64,000 bases of DNA, taken from positions 62,001-126,000 of the forward strand of contig NZ_JAUHJQ010000010.1 of assembly GCF_030412965.1 (NCBI RefSeq), given 5' to 3'. Shown piece by piece: positions 43,501-50,979 of this stretch. Within the stretch, counting starts at the first letter, position 1; every line of letters starts with the position of its first letter. The translations under genes were made by a program, and so were the position numbers. Under the pieces are notes generated by a model. That model was not told the origin of the DNA and made no database searches. It was given only the letters and a program-made list of their open reading frames with translations. Origin of the DNA: Nocardioides oceani. GTDB taxonomy: Bacteria; Actinomycetota; Actinomycetes; Propionibacteriales; Nocardioidaceae.

Positions 43501-44280
43501 TCAGAAGGGTGGCCAGGGAATGGCCGGCATCTCCCCGTGGGGCGCCGGCATCACGCCGCGGTCCAGCAGCCGGGCGCACCGGCGGTCCAGCGCGTCGATC
43601 TCGCGGTCGGTCAGGAGCGGCGCGAGGGCCTCGCCCAGCTCGCCGGCGAGGCCGGTCCGCACGCGGCGCACGACCTCGACGTCCTCGTCGCGCAACGGCT
43701 CCCCCAGCCAGCCCCACAGCACCGTGCGCAGCTTGTGCTCGTGGTGGAACGTGATGCCGTGGTCGACGCCGTAGCGGTGGCCGTCGGCCATCTCCAGGAC
43801 GTGGCCACCCTTGCGGTCGGCGTTGTTGACCACCACGTCGAAGACCGCCATCCGACGCAGGGCGGCACTGTCCTCGTGGACCAGGCTGACCGGCAGGTCG
43901 CGCCCGTCGATGCCGTCGAAGACGTGGAGGAACCCCGCGGGCACCTCGCCGTGCGCCACGATCTCGACGGCCGCCTGGTCGGGGTCGGGCTCCTGCCAGC
44001 GCTGGACCATCCCGACCCCGTGCGGGCCCTCGCGCAGCCAGGTCTGCGGCACGACGTCCCACCCGGTCGCCTCCGAGACGACGTACGCCGCCACCTCGCG
44101 CGAGGCGAGGTCACCGTCGGGGAAGTCCCAGAGCGGGCGCTCCCCCCGCACGGGCTTGTAGACGACCTTGACGCCGCCGATCTCGCCGAGGAACGTCGCG
44201 TTGCTCGCCGGCATGATCCGGCCGTGGAGCACCAGCTCGTCCTCGACCAGGTCGACCCCGGTCGGCTCGGCGGAGGTCAC
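43501..44280 (-). CDS. SCO1664-family (PI3/4-kinase-like fold) protein
   Basis: 259 aa. Contains VVYKPVRGERPLWDFPDG (about 40, Lys in a P-loop-like strand), FDVVVNNADRKGGH (about 153, catalytic-loop-like DxxxNxDR) and YGVDHGITFH (about 175, metal-site-like D), features shared with the distant phosphoinositide-kinase-like families. GTG overlaps the DUF3090 stop. Conserved beside mshC in many actinobacteria; function unknown. Confidence 0.82.
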   Translation of the reverse strand: MTSAEPTGVDLVEDELVLHGRIMPASNATFLGEIGGVKVVYKPVRGERPLWDFPDGDLASREVAAYVVSEATGWDVVPQTWLREGPHGVGMVQRWQEPDPDQAAVEIVAHGEVPAGFLHVFDGIDGRDLPVSLVHEDSAALRRMAVFDVVVNNADRKGGHVLEMADGHRYGVDHGITFHHEHKLRTVLWGWLGEPLRDEDVEVVRRVRTGLAGELGEALAPLLTDREIDALDRRCARLLDRGVMPAPHGEMPAIPWPPF

Positions 44281-44855
44281 GGGTCCCGGCGGCGGAACCC
44301 GTTGGCCCGGACGCACAGGTGGCCGTCGGGGTCGATCGGCAGCCCGCAGAACGGGCAGGAGGGGCGGCCGGCCTCGAGGACCTGCTCGCTGCGCTTGACG
44401 AACGCCCGCGCGGCGCCGGCGGCGATCCGGACGAGGAGGACCTCCTCGGGCTCGGGCTCCTCGAAGTCCTCGTCGACCTGCTCGGGCGAGACCACCGCGG
44501 CCTCGGTGAACGGGAAGACCTCGATCACCACGCGCTCGTCGTCGGGGTCCCACGACAGCGTCATGGTGCCGGCGCGGAACTCCTCCTCGATCGGCTGCTC
44601 CAACGGCTCGGTGTCCTCGAGGTCGAGCGGGGCAACGGCCGGGATCATCGCGGTGTTCCGCTCGCTGGCCATCACCTCGTCGAGCAGCTCGTCGATCCGC
44701 TCCGCGAGCGCGGCGACCTGCTGCTTCTCCAGGGCGACGCTCACGAGGCGCACCCCGCTGCGGGCCTGGAGGAAGAACGTGCGGGAGCCGGGAGGGCCGA
44801 CGGTGCCGGTGACGAAGCGCTCCGGCGGGTCGAACCCGTGGACGAGTGGTGCCAT
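44277..44855 (-). CDS. DUF3090 protein
   Basis: 192 aa. Begins APLVHGFDPPERFVTGTVGP and has a C-terminal CPFCGLPIDPDGHLC zinc-ribbon-like element (about 167-181), typical of actinobacterial DUF3090. Middle region is acidic. Function unknown. ATG at 44855 lies 7 nt after TAGGGT, and the stop overlaps the SCO1664-family GTG. Confidence 0.88.
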   Translation of the reverse strand: MAPLVHGFDPPERFVTGTVGPPGSRTFFLQARSGVRLVSVALEKQQVAALAERIDELLDEVMASERNTAMIPAVAPLDLEDTEPLEQPIEEEFRAGTMTLSWDPDDERVVIEVFPFTEAAVVSPEQVDEDFEEPEPEEVLLVRIAAGAARAFVKRSEQVLEAGRPSCPFCGLPIDPDGHLCVRANGFRRRDP

Positions 44856-44862
44856 GTCCCCC

Positions 44863-44868
44863 ACCCTA
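44863..44868 (-). promoter_or_regulatory. Leaderless -10 box of the DUF3090 gene, formed by the upstream stop codon
   Basis: TAGGGT on the minus strand, 7 nt before the ATG at 44855; bases 44866-44868 are the TAG stop of the phosphatase gene. Confidence 0.6.
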
Positions 44869-45603
44869 TGAGGCCGCAGAAGGACCCGCGCCGCCGCCGA
44901 CCGCCGCGTCCTCGGCGGCCGGTGCGGCCGCCGCGCGCTTGCCGGTCCGGGTCTTGCGGGCGGGCTTCTGGGCCAGCCAACCGAGGTCGCCGGCGTGGGT
45001 GTTGGTGGCCAGGACGTAGGGCCGCGAGCCGGTGTAGCGGACGATCGAGATCGACGCGGGGTCGATGTTGATCCGCTGGAAGAGGTCCAGGTGCATGCCG
45101 AGCGCGTCGGCGAGCACGGACTTGATGATGTCCCCGTGGCTGACGGCCACCCACACCGCGCCGGCGCCGTGCGCCGCCTCGACGGCCGCGTCGTGTCGGC
45201 GTACGGCGGCGACCGCCCGCGCCTGCATCGCCGCCAGGGACTCACCGCCGGGGAACTCCGCCGCGGACGGCTGCGACTGGACCGTCGACCACAGCTTCTC
45301 CTTGGCCAGGTCGCGCAGCTGGCGGCCCTGCCACTCGCCGTAGTCGCACTCGGTGATGCCCTTCTCGGTCACCAGCGTGAGCGGCGGGGTCTGCGCCTGC
45401 ATGATCGCCTTGGCGGTCTGCCGGCACCGCTCGAGCGGGCTGCTGACGATGGCCTGCACCGGCAGGTCCTTCATCCGCTCGCCGGCCCGCGCCGCCTGCT
45501 TCTGGCCGGTCGCGTCGAGCTTCACCCCGGGCATCCGGCCGGCGAGCATGCCGCTCGCGTTCGCGGTCGTCCGGCCGTGGCGGACGAGGATGACGGTGGC
45601 CAT
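44866..45603 (-). CDS. MSMEG_4193-family histidine phosphatase
   Basis: 245 aa. Phosphoglycerate-mutase-like: catalytic RHG (VILVRHGRTTANASG, His8 region), SSPLERCRQTA (about 55), Glu in GITECDYGEWQG (about 84) and the second catalytic His in VAVSHGDIIK (about 154). An Ala/Lys/Gly-rich basic tail follows residue 215. Co-located with mshC, SCO1664 and DUF3090 homologues as in other actinobacteria. ATG at 45603, 8 nt after TAGGGT. Substrate unknown. Confidence 0.88.
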   Translation of the reverse strand: MATVILVRHGRTTANASGMLAGRMPGVKLDATGQKQAARAGERMKDLPVQAIVSSPLERCRQTAKAIMQAQTPPLTLVTEKGITECDYGEWQGRQLRDLAKEKLWSTVQSQPSAAEFPGGESLAAMQARAVAAVRRHDAAVEAAHGAGAVWVAVSHGDIIKSVLADALGMHLDLFQRINIDPASISIVRYTGSRPYVLATNTHAGDLGWLAQKPARKTRTGKRAAAAPAAEDAAVGGGAGPSAAS

Positions 45604-45611
45604 GGCGTCGA

Positions 45612-45639
45612 ACCCTACTGGTCGCCCCGTCGGTACCGT
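45612..45639. promoter_or_regulatory. Divergent leaderless promoters: phosphatase (-) and corA (+)
   Basis: TAGGGT (minus, 45612-45617) lies 8 nt before the phosphatase ATG. TACCGT (plus, 45634-45639) lies 6 nt before the corA GTG at 45646. Confidence 0.55.
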
Positions 45640-45645
45640 TCCGGT

Positions 45646-46626
45646 GTGATCGTCGACAGCGCGCTCTACCGCCGCGGCTCGCGGGTGCCGGTGGACTGTG
45701 GACCGCAGGACTACCACCTCCTGCGTCGCGAGGTCCGCGAGGAGGGCGACTTCGTGTGGCTGGGGCTGCACCATCCCGACGCCGACGAGCTGGCCCGGGT
45801 CGCCGAGGCCTTCGACCTCCACCCACTGGCGGTCGAGGACGCGGTCAAGGCCCACCAGCGTCCCAAGCTCGAGCGGTACGACGACAGCCTGTTCCTCGTC
45901 CTCAAGACCCTCTGGTACGTCGACGAGGACGACGCGGTCGAGACCGGCGAGATCAACCTGTTCGTCGGCGCGGACTTCGTGGTGACCGTCCGCCACGGCG
46001 AGGGCTCCGAGCTGCAGTCGGCCCGTCAGTACCTCGAGTCGAGGCAGTCGGTGCTGGACCACGGCCCCTCCGCTGTCGTGTACGCCGTGTGCGACACGGT
46101 CGTCGACGCCTACCGCGACGTCGCCGACGAGCTGCAGCAGGACGTCGACGAGGTCGAGGACTCGGTCTTCTCCCCCACCCGCACCGACGACTCGGTCCGG
46201 ATCTACGTCCTCAAGCGCGAGATCGCCGAGGTGCGCCGGGCGGTGCAGCCGCTGCGCGAGCCGATGCGCCGGCTGGCGGCCGGCGAGGTCGCCGGCATCG
46301 ACGAGGGCTCGGCGCCGTTCTTCCGCGACGTCCTCGACCACCTCGGCCAGGTCGGCGAGGTGGTCGACAACCTCGAGTCGCTGCTGTCGTCGGCCTTCGA
46401 CGCGCACCTGGCCCGGATCTCGGTGCAGCAGAACGACGACATGCGCAAGATCTCCGCCGGCGCCGCCCTCGTCGTCGTCCCGACGCTCATCGCGGGCATC
46501 TACGGCATGAACTTCGACCACATGCCCGAGCTGCACTGGACCTTCGGCTACGCCTTCGCGCTGTCGCTCATGGTCGGCTCGTCCGGCGTGCTGTGGGCGT
46601 TCTTCAAACGGTCCGGCTGGCTGTGA
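45646..46626 (+). CDS. corA: CorA-type magnesium/cobalt transporter
   Basis: 326 aa. A large cytoplasmic N-terminal domain with long helices is followed by two C-terminal membrane segments with the signature YGMNFDHMPEL (GMN) between them, and a short basic tail. Forms a pentameric Mg2+ channel. GTG at 45646 is chosen because of the TACCGT box at 6 nt. Confidence 0.93.
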   Translation: MIVDSALYRRGSRVPVDCGPQDYHLLRREVREEGDFVWLGLHHPDADELARVAEAFDLHPLAVEDAVKAHQRPKLERYDDSLFLVLKTLWYVDEDDAVETGEINLFVGADFVVTVRHGEGSELQSARQYLESRQSVLDHGPSAVVYAVCDTVVDAYRDVADELQQDVDEVEDSVFSPTRTDDSVRIYVLKREIAEVRRAVQPLREPMRRLAAGEVAGIDEGSAPFFRDVLDHLGQVGEVVDNLESLLSSAFDAHLARISVQQNDDMRKISAGAALVVVPTLIAGIYGMNFDHMPELHWTFGYAFALSLMVGSSGVLWAFFKRSGWL

Positions 46627-46654
46627 CCGCTGCGGCGGGGCCTCTGGTCAATTC

Positions 46655-46668
46655 GCGCCCGCGGGCGC
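46655..46668 (+). terminator. 14-bp GC palindrome after corA
   Basis: GCGCCCGCGGGCGC, perfect but loopless as written, about 30 nt after the corA stop and just before the next gene. Weak terminator or operator candidate. Confidence 0.3.
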
Positions 46669-46679
46669 AGACTCACCTC

Positions 46680-47027
46680 ATGGACGACCGTCGAGCCACC
46701 AGCGCCCCCACCGCCCGGTCCCGCACGACGTGGGCCGCCTTCGCGGGGGCCTCGACCCTCGTCCTGGCCGGCTGCCTCGCGCTGGCCCTCCAGCGCGAGA
46801 ACCCCGCCAGCGTCGCCGTGGTGCTGCTGGGCGGGCTCGCCGCCGTCGGCATCGCCGCGCTCCTCCTGGCCACGGCCGTCCGGCCGCTGCCCGGGCAGTC
46901 CGGTCGCTGGCGGCCGCCGCACGGCTCCCAGCGGCAGGTCGGCGGCGCCGGTGGCGCTGTGGCGGCAGGCGGGTTCGCCGGTGGTTCCGACTGCGGAGCC
47001 GGCGGCGGCGGTGGCGACTGCGGCTAG
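46680..47027 (+). CDS. Small two-helix membrane protein with Gly/Cys-rich tail
   Basis: 115 aa. Two hydrophobic segments (about 20-42 and 48-73) then a basic linker and a Gly-rich end, GGSDCGAGGGGGDCG. The tail recalls the Gly/Cys tails of some TPM/TIGR04222-type membrane proteins, but no domain of that family is seen. CAGACT lies 6 nt before the ATG. Function unknown. Confidence 0.6.
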   Translation: MDDRRATSAPTARSRTTWAAFAGASTLVLAGCLALALQRENPASVAVVLLGGLAAVGIAALLLATAVRPLPGQSGRWRPPHGSQRQVGGAGGAVAAGGFAGGSDCGAGGGGGDCG

Positions 47028-47054
47028 ACCCGCACCGGTCCGTGGAGCCGGGCT

Positions 47055-47879
47055 TCAGGCGGTGAGCACGCCCGTGCCGACGAGGACGAGCACCAGCGCG
47101 CCGAGCCCGACGCGGTAGAGCACGAACGGCGCGTACGAGCGGGTCGAGACGTAGCGCAGGAGCCAGGCGATGGCGGCGTACCCCACCACGAAGGAGACGA
47201 TCGTCGCGGTGATCGTCGGCGCCCACCCGTAGGTGTTGTCGCCGTGCGGGATCTCCTTGAGCTCGAAGAGCCCCGCCCCGACGACGGCCGGGATCGCGAG
47301 GAGGAAGGCGTACCGGGTGGCGGCCTCACGCTCGTAGCCGAGGATCCGGCCCATCGAGATGGTCGCGCCGGAGCGGCTCACGCCCGGCACGAGCGCGCAC
47401 GCCTGGGCGAGCCCCATGAGGACGGCGTCGCGCAGGTCCATCTGCTTGATGGTCTTGTCCGAGGCGCTGAGCCGGTCGGCCACGCCGAGCACGATGCCGA
47501 GCACGATCAGCGTGGTGCCGATGATCCAGAGGCTGCGGAAGTCGGACTCGATCACGTCCTTGAGCGCGACGCCCAGCAGGACGATCGGCAGCGAGCCGAT
47601 GATGATGAACCAGCCCATCCGGGCGTCGAGGCTGCCGCGGTACTCCGGCTTGACCAGCGACCGCAGCCAGGCCGACGCGATCCGCCAGATGTCGTGGCGG
47701 AAGTAGATGAGCACCGCCAGCTCGGTCCCGATCTGGATCACCGCGGTGAACGCCGCGCCGGGGTCACCCCACCCGAAGAGCTCGGGGAAGATCCGAAGGT
47801 GCGCGCTGCTGGAGATCGGGAGGAACTCGGTCAGTCCCTGGATGGTGCCGAGCACGACGGCCTGGAGGAGTTCCCACAC
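47055..47879 (-). CDS. uppP: Undecaprenyl-diphosphate phosphatase
   Basis: 274 aa, about eight membrane segments. Recycles the carrier lipid for cell-wall synthesis and gives bacitracin resistance. Signature motifs: GTIQGLTEFLPISSSAHL (about 10) and VPGVSRSGATISMGRILG (about 165). The GTG at 47879 is chosen because the BacA family begins close to the first helix and TAGGAT lies 8 nt upstream; an upstream GTG would add seven residues. Confidence 0.95.
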   Translation of the reverse strand: MWELLQAVVLGTIQGLTEFLPISSSAHLRIFPELFGWGDPGAAFTAVIQIGTELAVLIYFRHDIWRIASAWLRSLVKPEYRGSLDARMGWFIIIGSLPIVLLGVALKDVIESDFRSLWIIGTTLIVLGIVLGVADRLSASDKTIKQMDLRDAVLMGLAQACALVPGVSRSGATISMGRILGYEREAATRYAFLLAIPAVVGAGLFELKEIPHGDNTYGWAPTITATIVSFVVGYAAIAWLLRYVSTRSYAPFVLYRVGLGALVLVLVGTGVLTA

Positions 47880-47887
47880 GGGCGACG

Positions 47888-47947
47888 ATCCTACGGACAC
47901 CGGACCCGCGAGCCGGGCACGGCGTGCGGGACGTCGCCCACTACGTT
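47888..47947. promoter_or_regulatory. Divergent leaderless promoters: uppP (-) and aldo/keto reductase (+)
   Basis: TAGGAT (minus, 47888-47893) lies 8 nt before the uppP GTG. TACGTT (plus, 47942-47947) lies 6 nt before the reductase ATG at 47954. Confidence 0.5.
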
Positions 47948-47953
47948 GTCGCC

Positions 47954-48901
47954 ATGCAGCACAGGTCTCTAGGTGCCACCGGGCTGAAGGTCTCCCGCCT
48001 GGGCCTGGGCACGATGACGTGGGGTCGCGACACCGACGAGCACGAGGCGCGCGACCAGCTGGTCGCCTTCGCCGAGGCGGGCGGCACGCTGGTCGACACC
48101 GCGGCGGGGTACGGCGGCGGCGCGTCGGAGGAGCTGCTCGGCTCCCTCGTCGGCGACGTGGTCGCGCGGGACGAGGTCGTCCTCGCGACCAAGGCCGGGA
48201 TCGGCGCCCGTCGCGGCGGCCGGGAGTACAACACCTCCCGCGGGCACCTGCTCACCACGCTCGACGCGTCGTTGCGCCGACTCGGCGTCGACCACGTCGA
48301 CCTGTGGCAGGTGCACATCTGGTCCGACGAGACGCCGCTGGAGGAGACGCTGTCGGCCCTCGATCTCGCGGTCTCGACCGGCCGGGCGTCGTACGTCGGC
48401 GTCTCGAACTACACCGGCTGGCAGACCGCGCAGGCGGCCACCTGGCAGCGCGCGGTCCCGGGCCGGGCGGTGCTGGCCTCGACCCAGGTGGAGTACTCCC
48501 TGCTCAACCGCGCGGTCGAGGCGGAGGTCGTCCCCGCGTGCGAGGCGCTCGGGCTCGGCGTGCTGCCCTGGTCCCCGCTGGGCCGCGGCGTGCTGACCGG
48601 CAAGTACCGCTCCGGGACCCCGTCGGACTCGCGCGCCGCGTCCTCGCACTTCGCCGGGTTCGTCGGCAGCTACCTCAACGACCGCTCGTCCGGCATCGTC
48701 GAGGCGGTGGCCCGCGCGGCCGACGGCCTGGGCTGGTCGGCGCTGGAGGTGGCCCTGGTCTGGGTCCGCGACCAGCCGGGCGTCACCGCACCGATCATCG
48801 GGGCCCGCACCGCGGCGCAGCTACGCGGCGCGCTCGGCACCGACGAGCTCGTCCTGCCAGCCGAGATCGTCGACGCGCTCGACGACGTGTCCGCAGAATG
48901 A
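47954..48901 (+). CDS. Aldo/keto reductase
   Basis: 315 aa NADPH-dependent oxidoreductase. Family features: VSRLGLGTMTWG (about 15), catalytic Asp in TLVDTAAGYG (about 45; the usual DTAxxYG), Lys in LATKAGIG (about 77), His-containing VDLWQVHIW (about 115) and PWSPLGRGVLTGKY (about 200). Closest to Tas/YajO-like AKRs. Substrate unknown. DUF5703 follows after 4 bp. Confidence 0.93.
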   Translation: MQHRSLGATGLKVSRLGLGTMTWGRDTDEHEARDQLVAFAEAGGTLVDTAAGYGGGASEELLGSLVGDVVARDEVVLATKAGIGARRGGREYNTSRGHLLTTLDASLRRLGVDHVDLWQVHIWSDETPLEETLSALDLAVSTGRASYVGVSNYTGWQTAQAATWQRAVPGRAVLASTQVEYSLLNRAVEAEVVPACEALGLGVLPWSPLGRGVLTGKYRSGTPSDSRAASSHFAGFVGSYLNDRSSGIVEAVARAADGLGWSALEVALVWVRDQPGVTAPIIGARTAAQLRGALGTDELVLPAEIVDALDDVSAE

Positions 48902-48905
48902 ACCC

Positions 48906-49124
48906 ATGACCCGGGTTCATCGCCTCCCGCTGAGCCGCGGGGTCGAGTGGGAGTTCGACAAGGTGACGTTCTCCCGCGAGTTCCCCCGCAACGTCGTCAC
49001 CAAGCTCCTCGTCGAGCGCGCCGAGCACGGCGGCTGGGAGCTCGACCGCGTCCGGATCACCCCGGACGGCACCCGCCGGGTGATCCTGCGCCGCAAGATC
49101 ATCAGGGCGGTCCGCACCGCCTGA
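48906..49124 (+). CDS. DUF5703 small protein
   Basis: 72 aa, begins TRVHRLPLSRGVEWEFDKVTF and is basic with a likely alpha/beta fold; resembles actinobacterial DUF5703 proteins. It starts 4 bp after the aldo/keto reductase stop, so co-transcribed. Function unknown. Confidence 0.75.
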   Translation: MTRVHRLPLSRGVEWEFDKVTFSREFPRNVVTKLLVERAEHGGWELDRVRITPDGTRRVILRRKIIRAVRTA

Positions 49125-49197
49125 CCGCTCGGCGACCGGGCCCCGGGTGCATCGGTCCGAGCACTCCAGCGGCACAGTGGTCGCTCCACAGGCGCCA

Positions 49198-49239
49198 GGA
49201 GGCGTGTGGAGCGGCACCACGGTCGCTACACACGCCTCC
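49198..49239. terminator. Bidirectional terminator-like hairpin
   Basis: The arms 49198-49213 and 49224-49239 pair at 15 of 16 positions (GGAGGCGTGTGGAGCG with CGCTACACACGCCTCC) with a 10-nt loop. It lies between the convergent DUF5703 and M20 genes. A 24-nt imperfect direct repeat (49171-49194 versus 49214-49237) overlaps it. Confidence 0.55.
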
Positions 49240-49266
49240 AGGGCCGGCCCGCCGCCGGGCCCGCCG

Positions 49267-50601
49267 TCAGACCTGGTCGAGGAACCGGTCGAAGACCCGC
49301 GCGCCGAACTCGAGCGCGTCCACCGGCACGCGCTCGTCGACGCCGTGGAAGAGCGCGGTGAAGTCCAGGTCGGCCGGCAGCCGCAGCGGCGCGAACCCGT
49401 AGGAGCGCATGCCGAGCTTGCGGAAGTGCTTGGCGTCGGTGCCGCCGCTCATGAGGTACGGCGCGACGACGGCCTCGTCGTCCTCGGCGAGGATCGAGCG
49501 GGTCATGGCGGCGACGAGGTCGCCGTCGTACGGCGTCTCCCACGGCTGCTGGTGCGAGACGTGCTCGATCTCGATGCCCTCACCGGTCAGCTCGGCGAGC
49601 GTCGCGAAGAACTCGTCCTCGAAGCCGGGCAGGAACCGCCCGTCGACGTACGCCGTGGCCTCGGTGGGGATCACGTTGACCTTGTAGCCGGCCGAGAGCA
49701 TCGTCGGGTTGGTCGTGTTGCTGATGACCGCGCCGAGCATGCGCGCCGCTCCCCCGAACTCCTCGATGAGGGCCGGCGCGTTCTCCGGGGTCGCCTCGGT
49801 GCCGGCGAGGTCGGCGACGGTCGCGAGCAGCACCTCCATCGTGGGGGTGAGCCGCACGGGCCACTGGTGGGCGCCGATCCGCGCGACGGCCGCGCTGAGG
49901 CGGGTGACGGCGTTGTCGGTGTTGATCATCGAGCCGTGGCCCGCTCGGCCGCGGGCGGTGAGCTTCATCCAGGCCATGCCCTTCTCGGCGGCCTCGATCA
50001 GGTAGACGCGGCGGCCGCGGACGGTGGCGGAGAAGCCGCCGACCTCGCCGACCGCCTCGGTCACGCCGGCGAGCTGGTCCCGGTGCTGCTCGACGATCAC
50101 CTCGGCGCCCTTGTGCCCGCCCGCCTCCTCGTCGGCGGTGAAGCACAGGACGACCGGCCGTTCCGGCGCCCGGCCGGCCCGCTGGCGGGCGCGCACGACC
50201 GAGAGGAGCATCGCGTCGAAGTCCTTCATGTCGACCGCGCCGCGGCCCCACACGTAGCCGTCCTGCACCTCGCCGGAGAACGGGTCGACCTGCCAGTCCT
50301 CGGCCGCGGCCGGGACGACATCGAGGTGGCCGTGCAGCAGCAGCGCGTCGTCCCGGTCGCCCCCACCGCCCCAGTGCGCGATCAGCGACGTGCGGCCGGG
50401 CTCGGCCTCGACCACCTGGCACTCGATGCCGACCTCGTCGAGCAGCGTCGCGACGTGCTCGGCGGCCTTGCGCTCCCCCGGCCCCTCCTGGTCGCCGTAG
50501 TTGGAGGTGTCGATCCGGATGAGGTCGCTGCAGAGCTCGACCACCTCCGCGGCGGGGTCGTACGCCTGGTCCTGGGCCTGGTCGGGAGTCCGGTTCGCCA
50601 T
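49267..50601 (-). CDS. M20-family zinc peptidase/deacylase
   Basis: 444 aa. Metal ligands and catalytic acids: LLLHGHLDVVP (about 88), WGRGAVDMKDF (about 118), FTADEEAGGHKGAE (about 152) and a late GGTDAKHFRKLG (about 390); dimerisation (lid) domain at about 205-310. Hydrolyses peptides or N-acyl amino acids. The -10-like CATGCT lies 6 nt before the ATG. Substrate not determinable. Confidence 0.92.
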   Translation of the reverse strand: MANRTPDQAQDQAYDPAAEVVELCSDLIRIDTSNYGDQEGPGERKAAEHVATLLDEVGIECQVVEAEPGRTSLIAHWGGGGDRDDALLLHGHLDVVPAAAEDWQVDPFSGEVQDGYVWGRGAVDMKDFDAMLLSVVRARQRAGRAPERPVVLCFTADEEAGGHKGAEVIVEQHRDQLAGVTEAVGEVGGFSATVRGRRVYLIEAAEKGMAWMKLTARGRAGHGSMINTDNAVTRLSAAVARIGAHQWPVRLTPTMEVLLATVADLAGTEATPENAPALIEEFGGAARMLGAVISNTTNPTMLSAGYKVNVIPTEATAYVDGRFLPGFEDEFFATLAELTGEGIEIEHVSHQQPWETPYDGDLVAAMTRSILAEDDEAVVAPYLMSGGTDAKHFRKLGMRSYGFAPLRLPADLDFTALFHGVDERVPVDALEFGARVFDRFLDQV

Positions 50602-50679
50602 GGGGCCAGCATGACACCGGCCGGTGAGGGGCCCGATTCGGCCGGGACGACACCTCTGTAGTACTTTTTCCCCGCACTC

Positions 50680-50765
50680 GTCCGGGTGGCGGAATTGGCA
50701 GACGCGCTAGCTTGAGGTGCTAGTGCCCGTATTAGGGCGTGGGGGTTCAAGTCCCCCCTCGGACA
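50680..50765 (+). tRNA. tRNA-Leu (anticodon GAG)
   Basis: Acceptor GTCCGGG pairs with CTCGGAC. The anticodon stem CTAGC/GCTAG encloses the loop TTGAGGT (anticodon GAG). A long class II variable arm (TGCCCGTATTAGGGCG) and the T-arm GGGGGTTCAAGTCCCCC follow. The CCA end is not encoded. Reads CUC/CUU leucine codons. Confidence 0.97.
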
Positions 50766-50771
50766 CAAGAA

Positions 50772-50807
50772 CGGCCCCTGGCCCGCGGAGACGCGGACCA
50801 GGGGCCG
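50772..50807 (+). terminator. Terminator of tRNA-Leu
   Basis: Perfect 10-bp stem CGGCCCCTGG/CCAGGGGCCG (50772-50781 and 50798-50807) with an inner CGCG/CGCG stem, starting 6 nt after the tRNA. Confidence 0.8.
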
Positions 50808-50873
50808 ATCTGCTTCTCCCACCCGAGGCGACCACGTCCGGCTGGTCTCGGGTCGCCGGCTCGCGCGTCCACC

Positions 50874-50942
50874 ATCGTTCAATTGCGCGGTTCTGACCGG
50901 CTGGGAGCGCTTCCACCGGTCGCCATCGTTCAATTGCGCGAT
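50874..50942. repeat. CGTTCAATTGYGCG repeat family, copy 2 (direct pair)
   Basis: ATCGTTCAATTGCGCGGTTCT begins at 50874 and ATCGTTCAATTGCGCG recurs in the same orientation at 50924-50939. The first 40 nt resemble copy 1 at 13440-13480. GACCGG/CCGGTC inside (about 50895-50922) can form a small stem. It lies between the convergent tRNA-Leu and GH26-like genes. Confidence 0.7.
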
Positions 50943-50979
50943 CGTCGACGGCGAGAGGCCACGTCGGCCAGCCGGTGCG

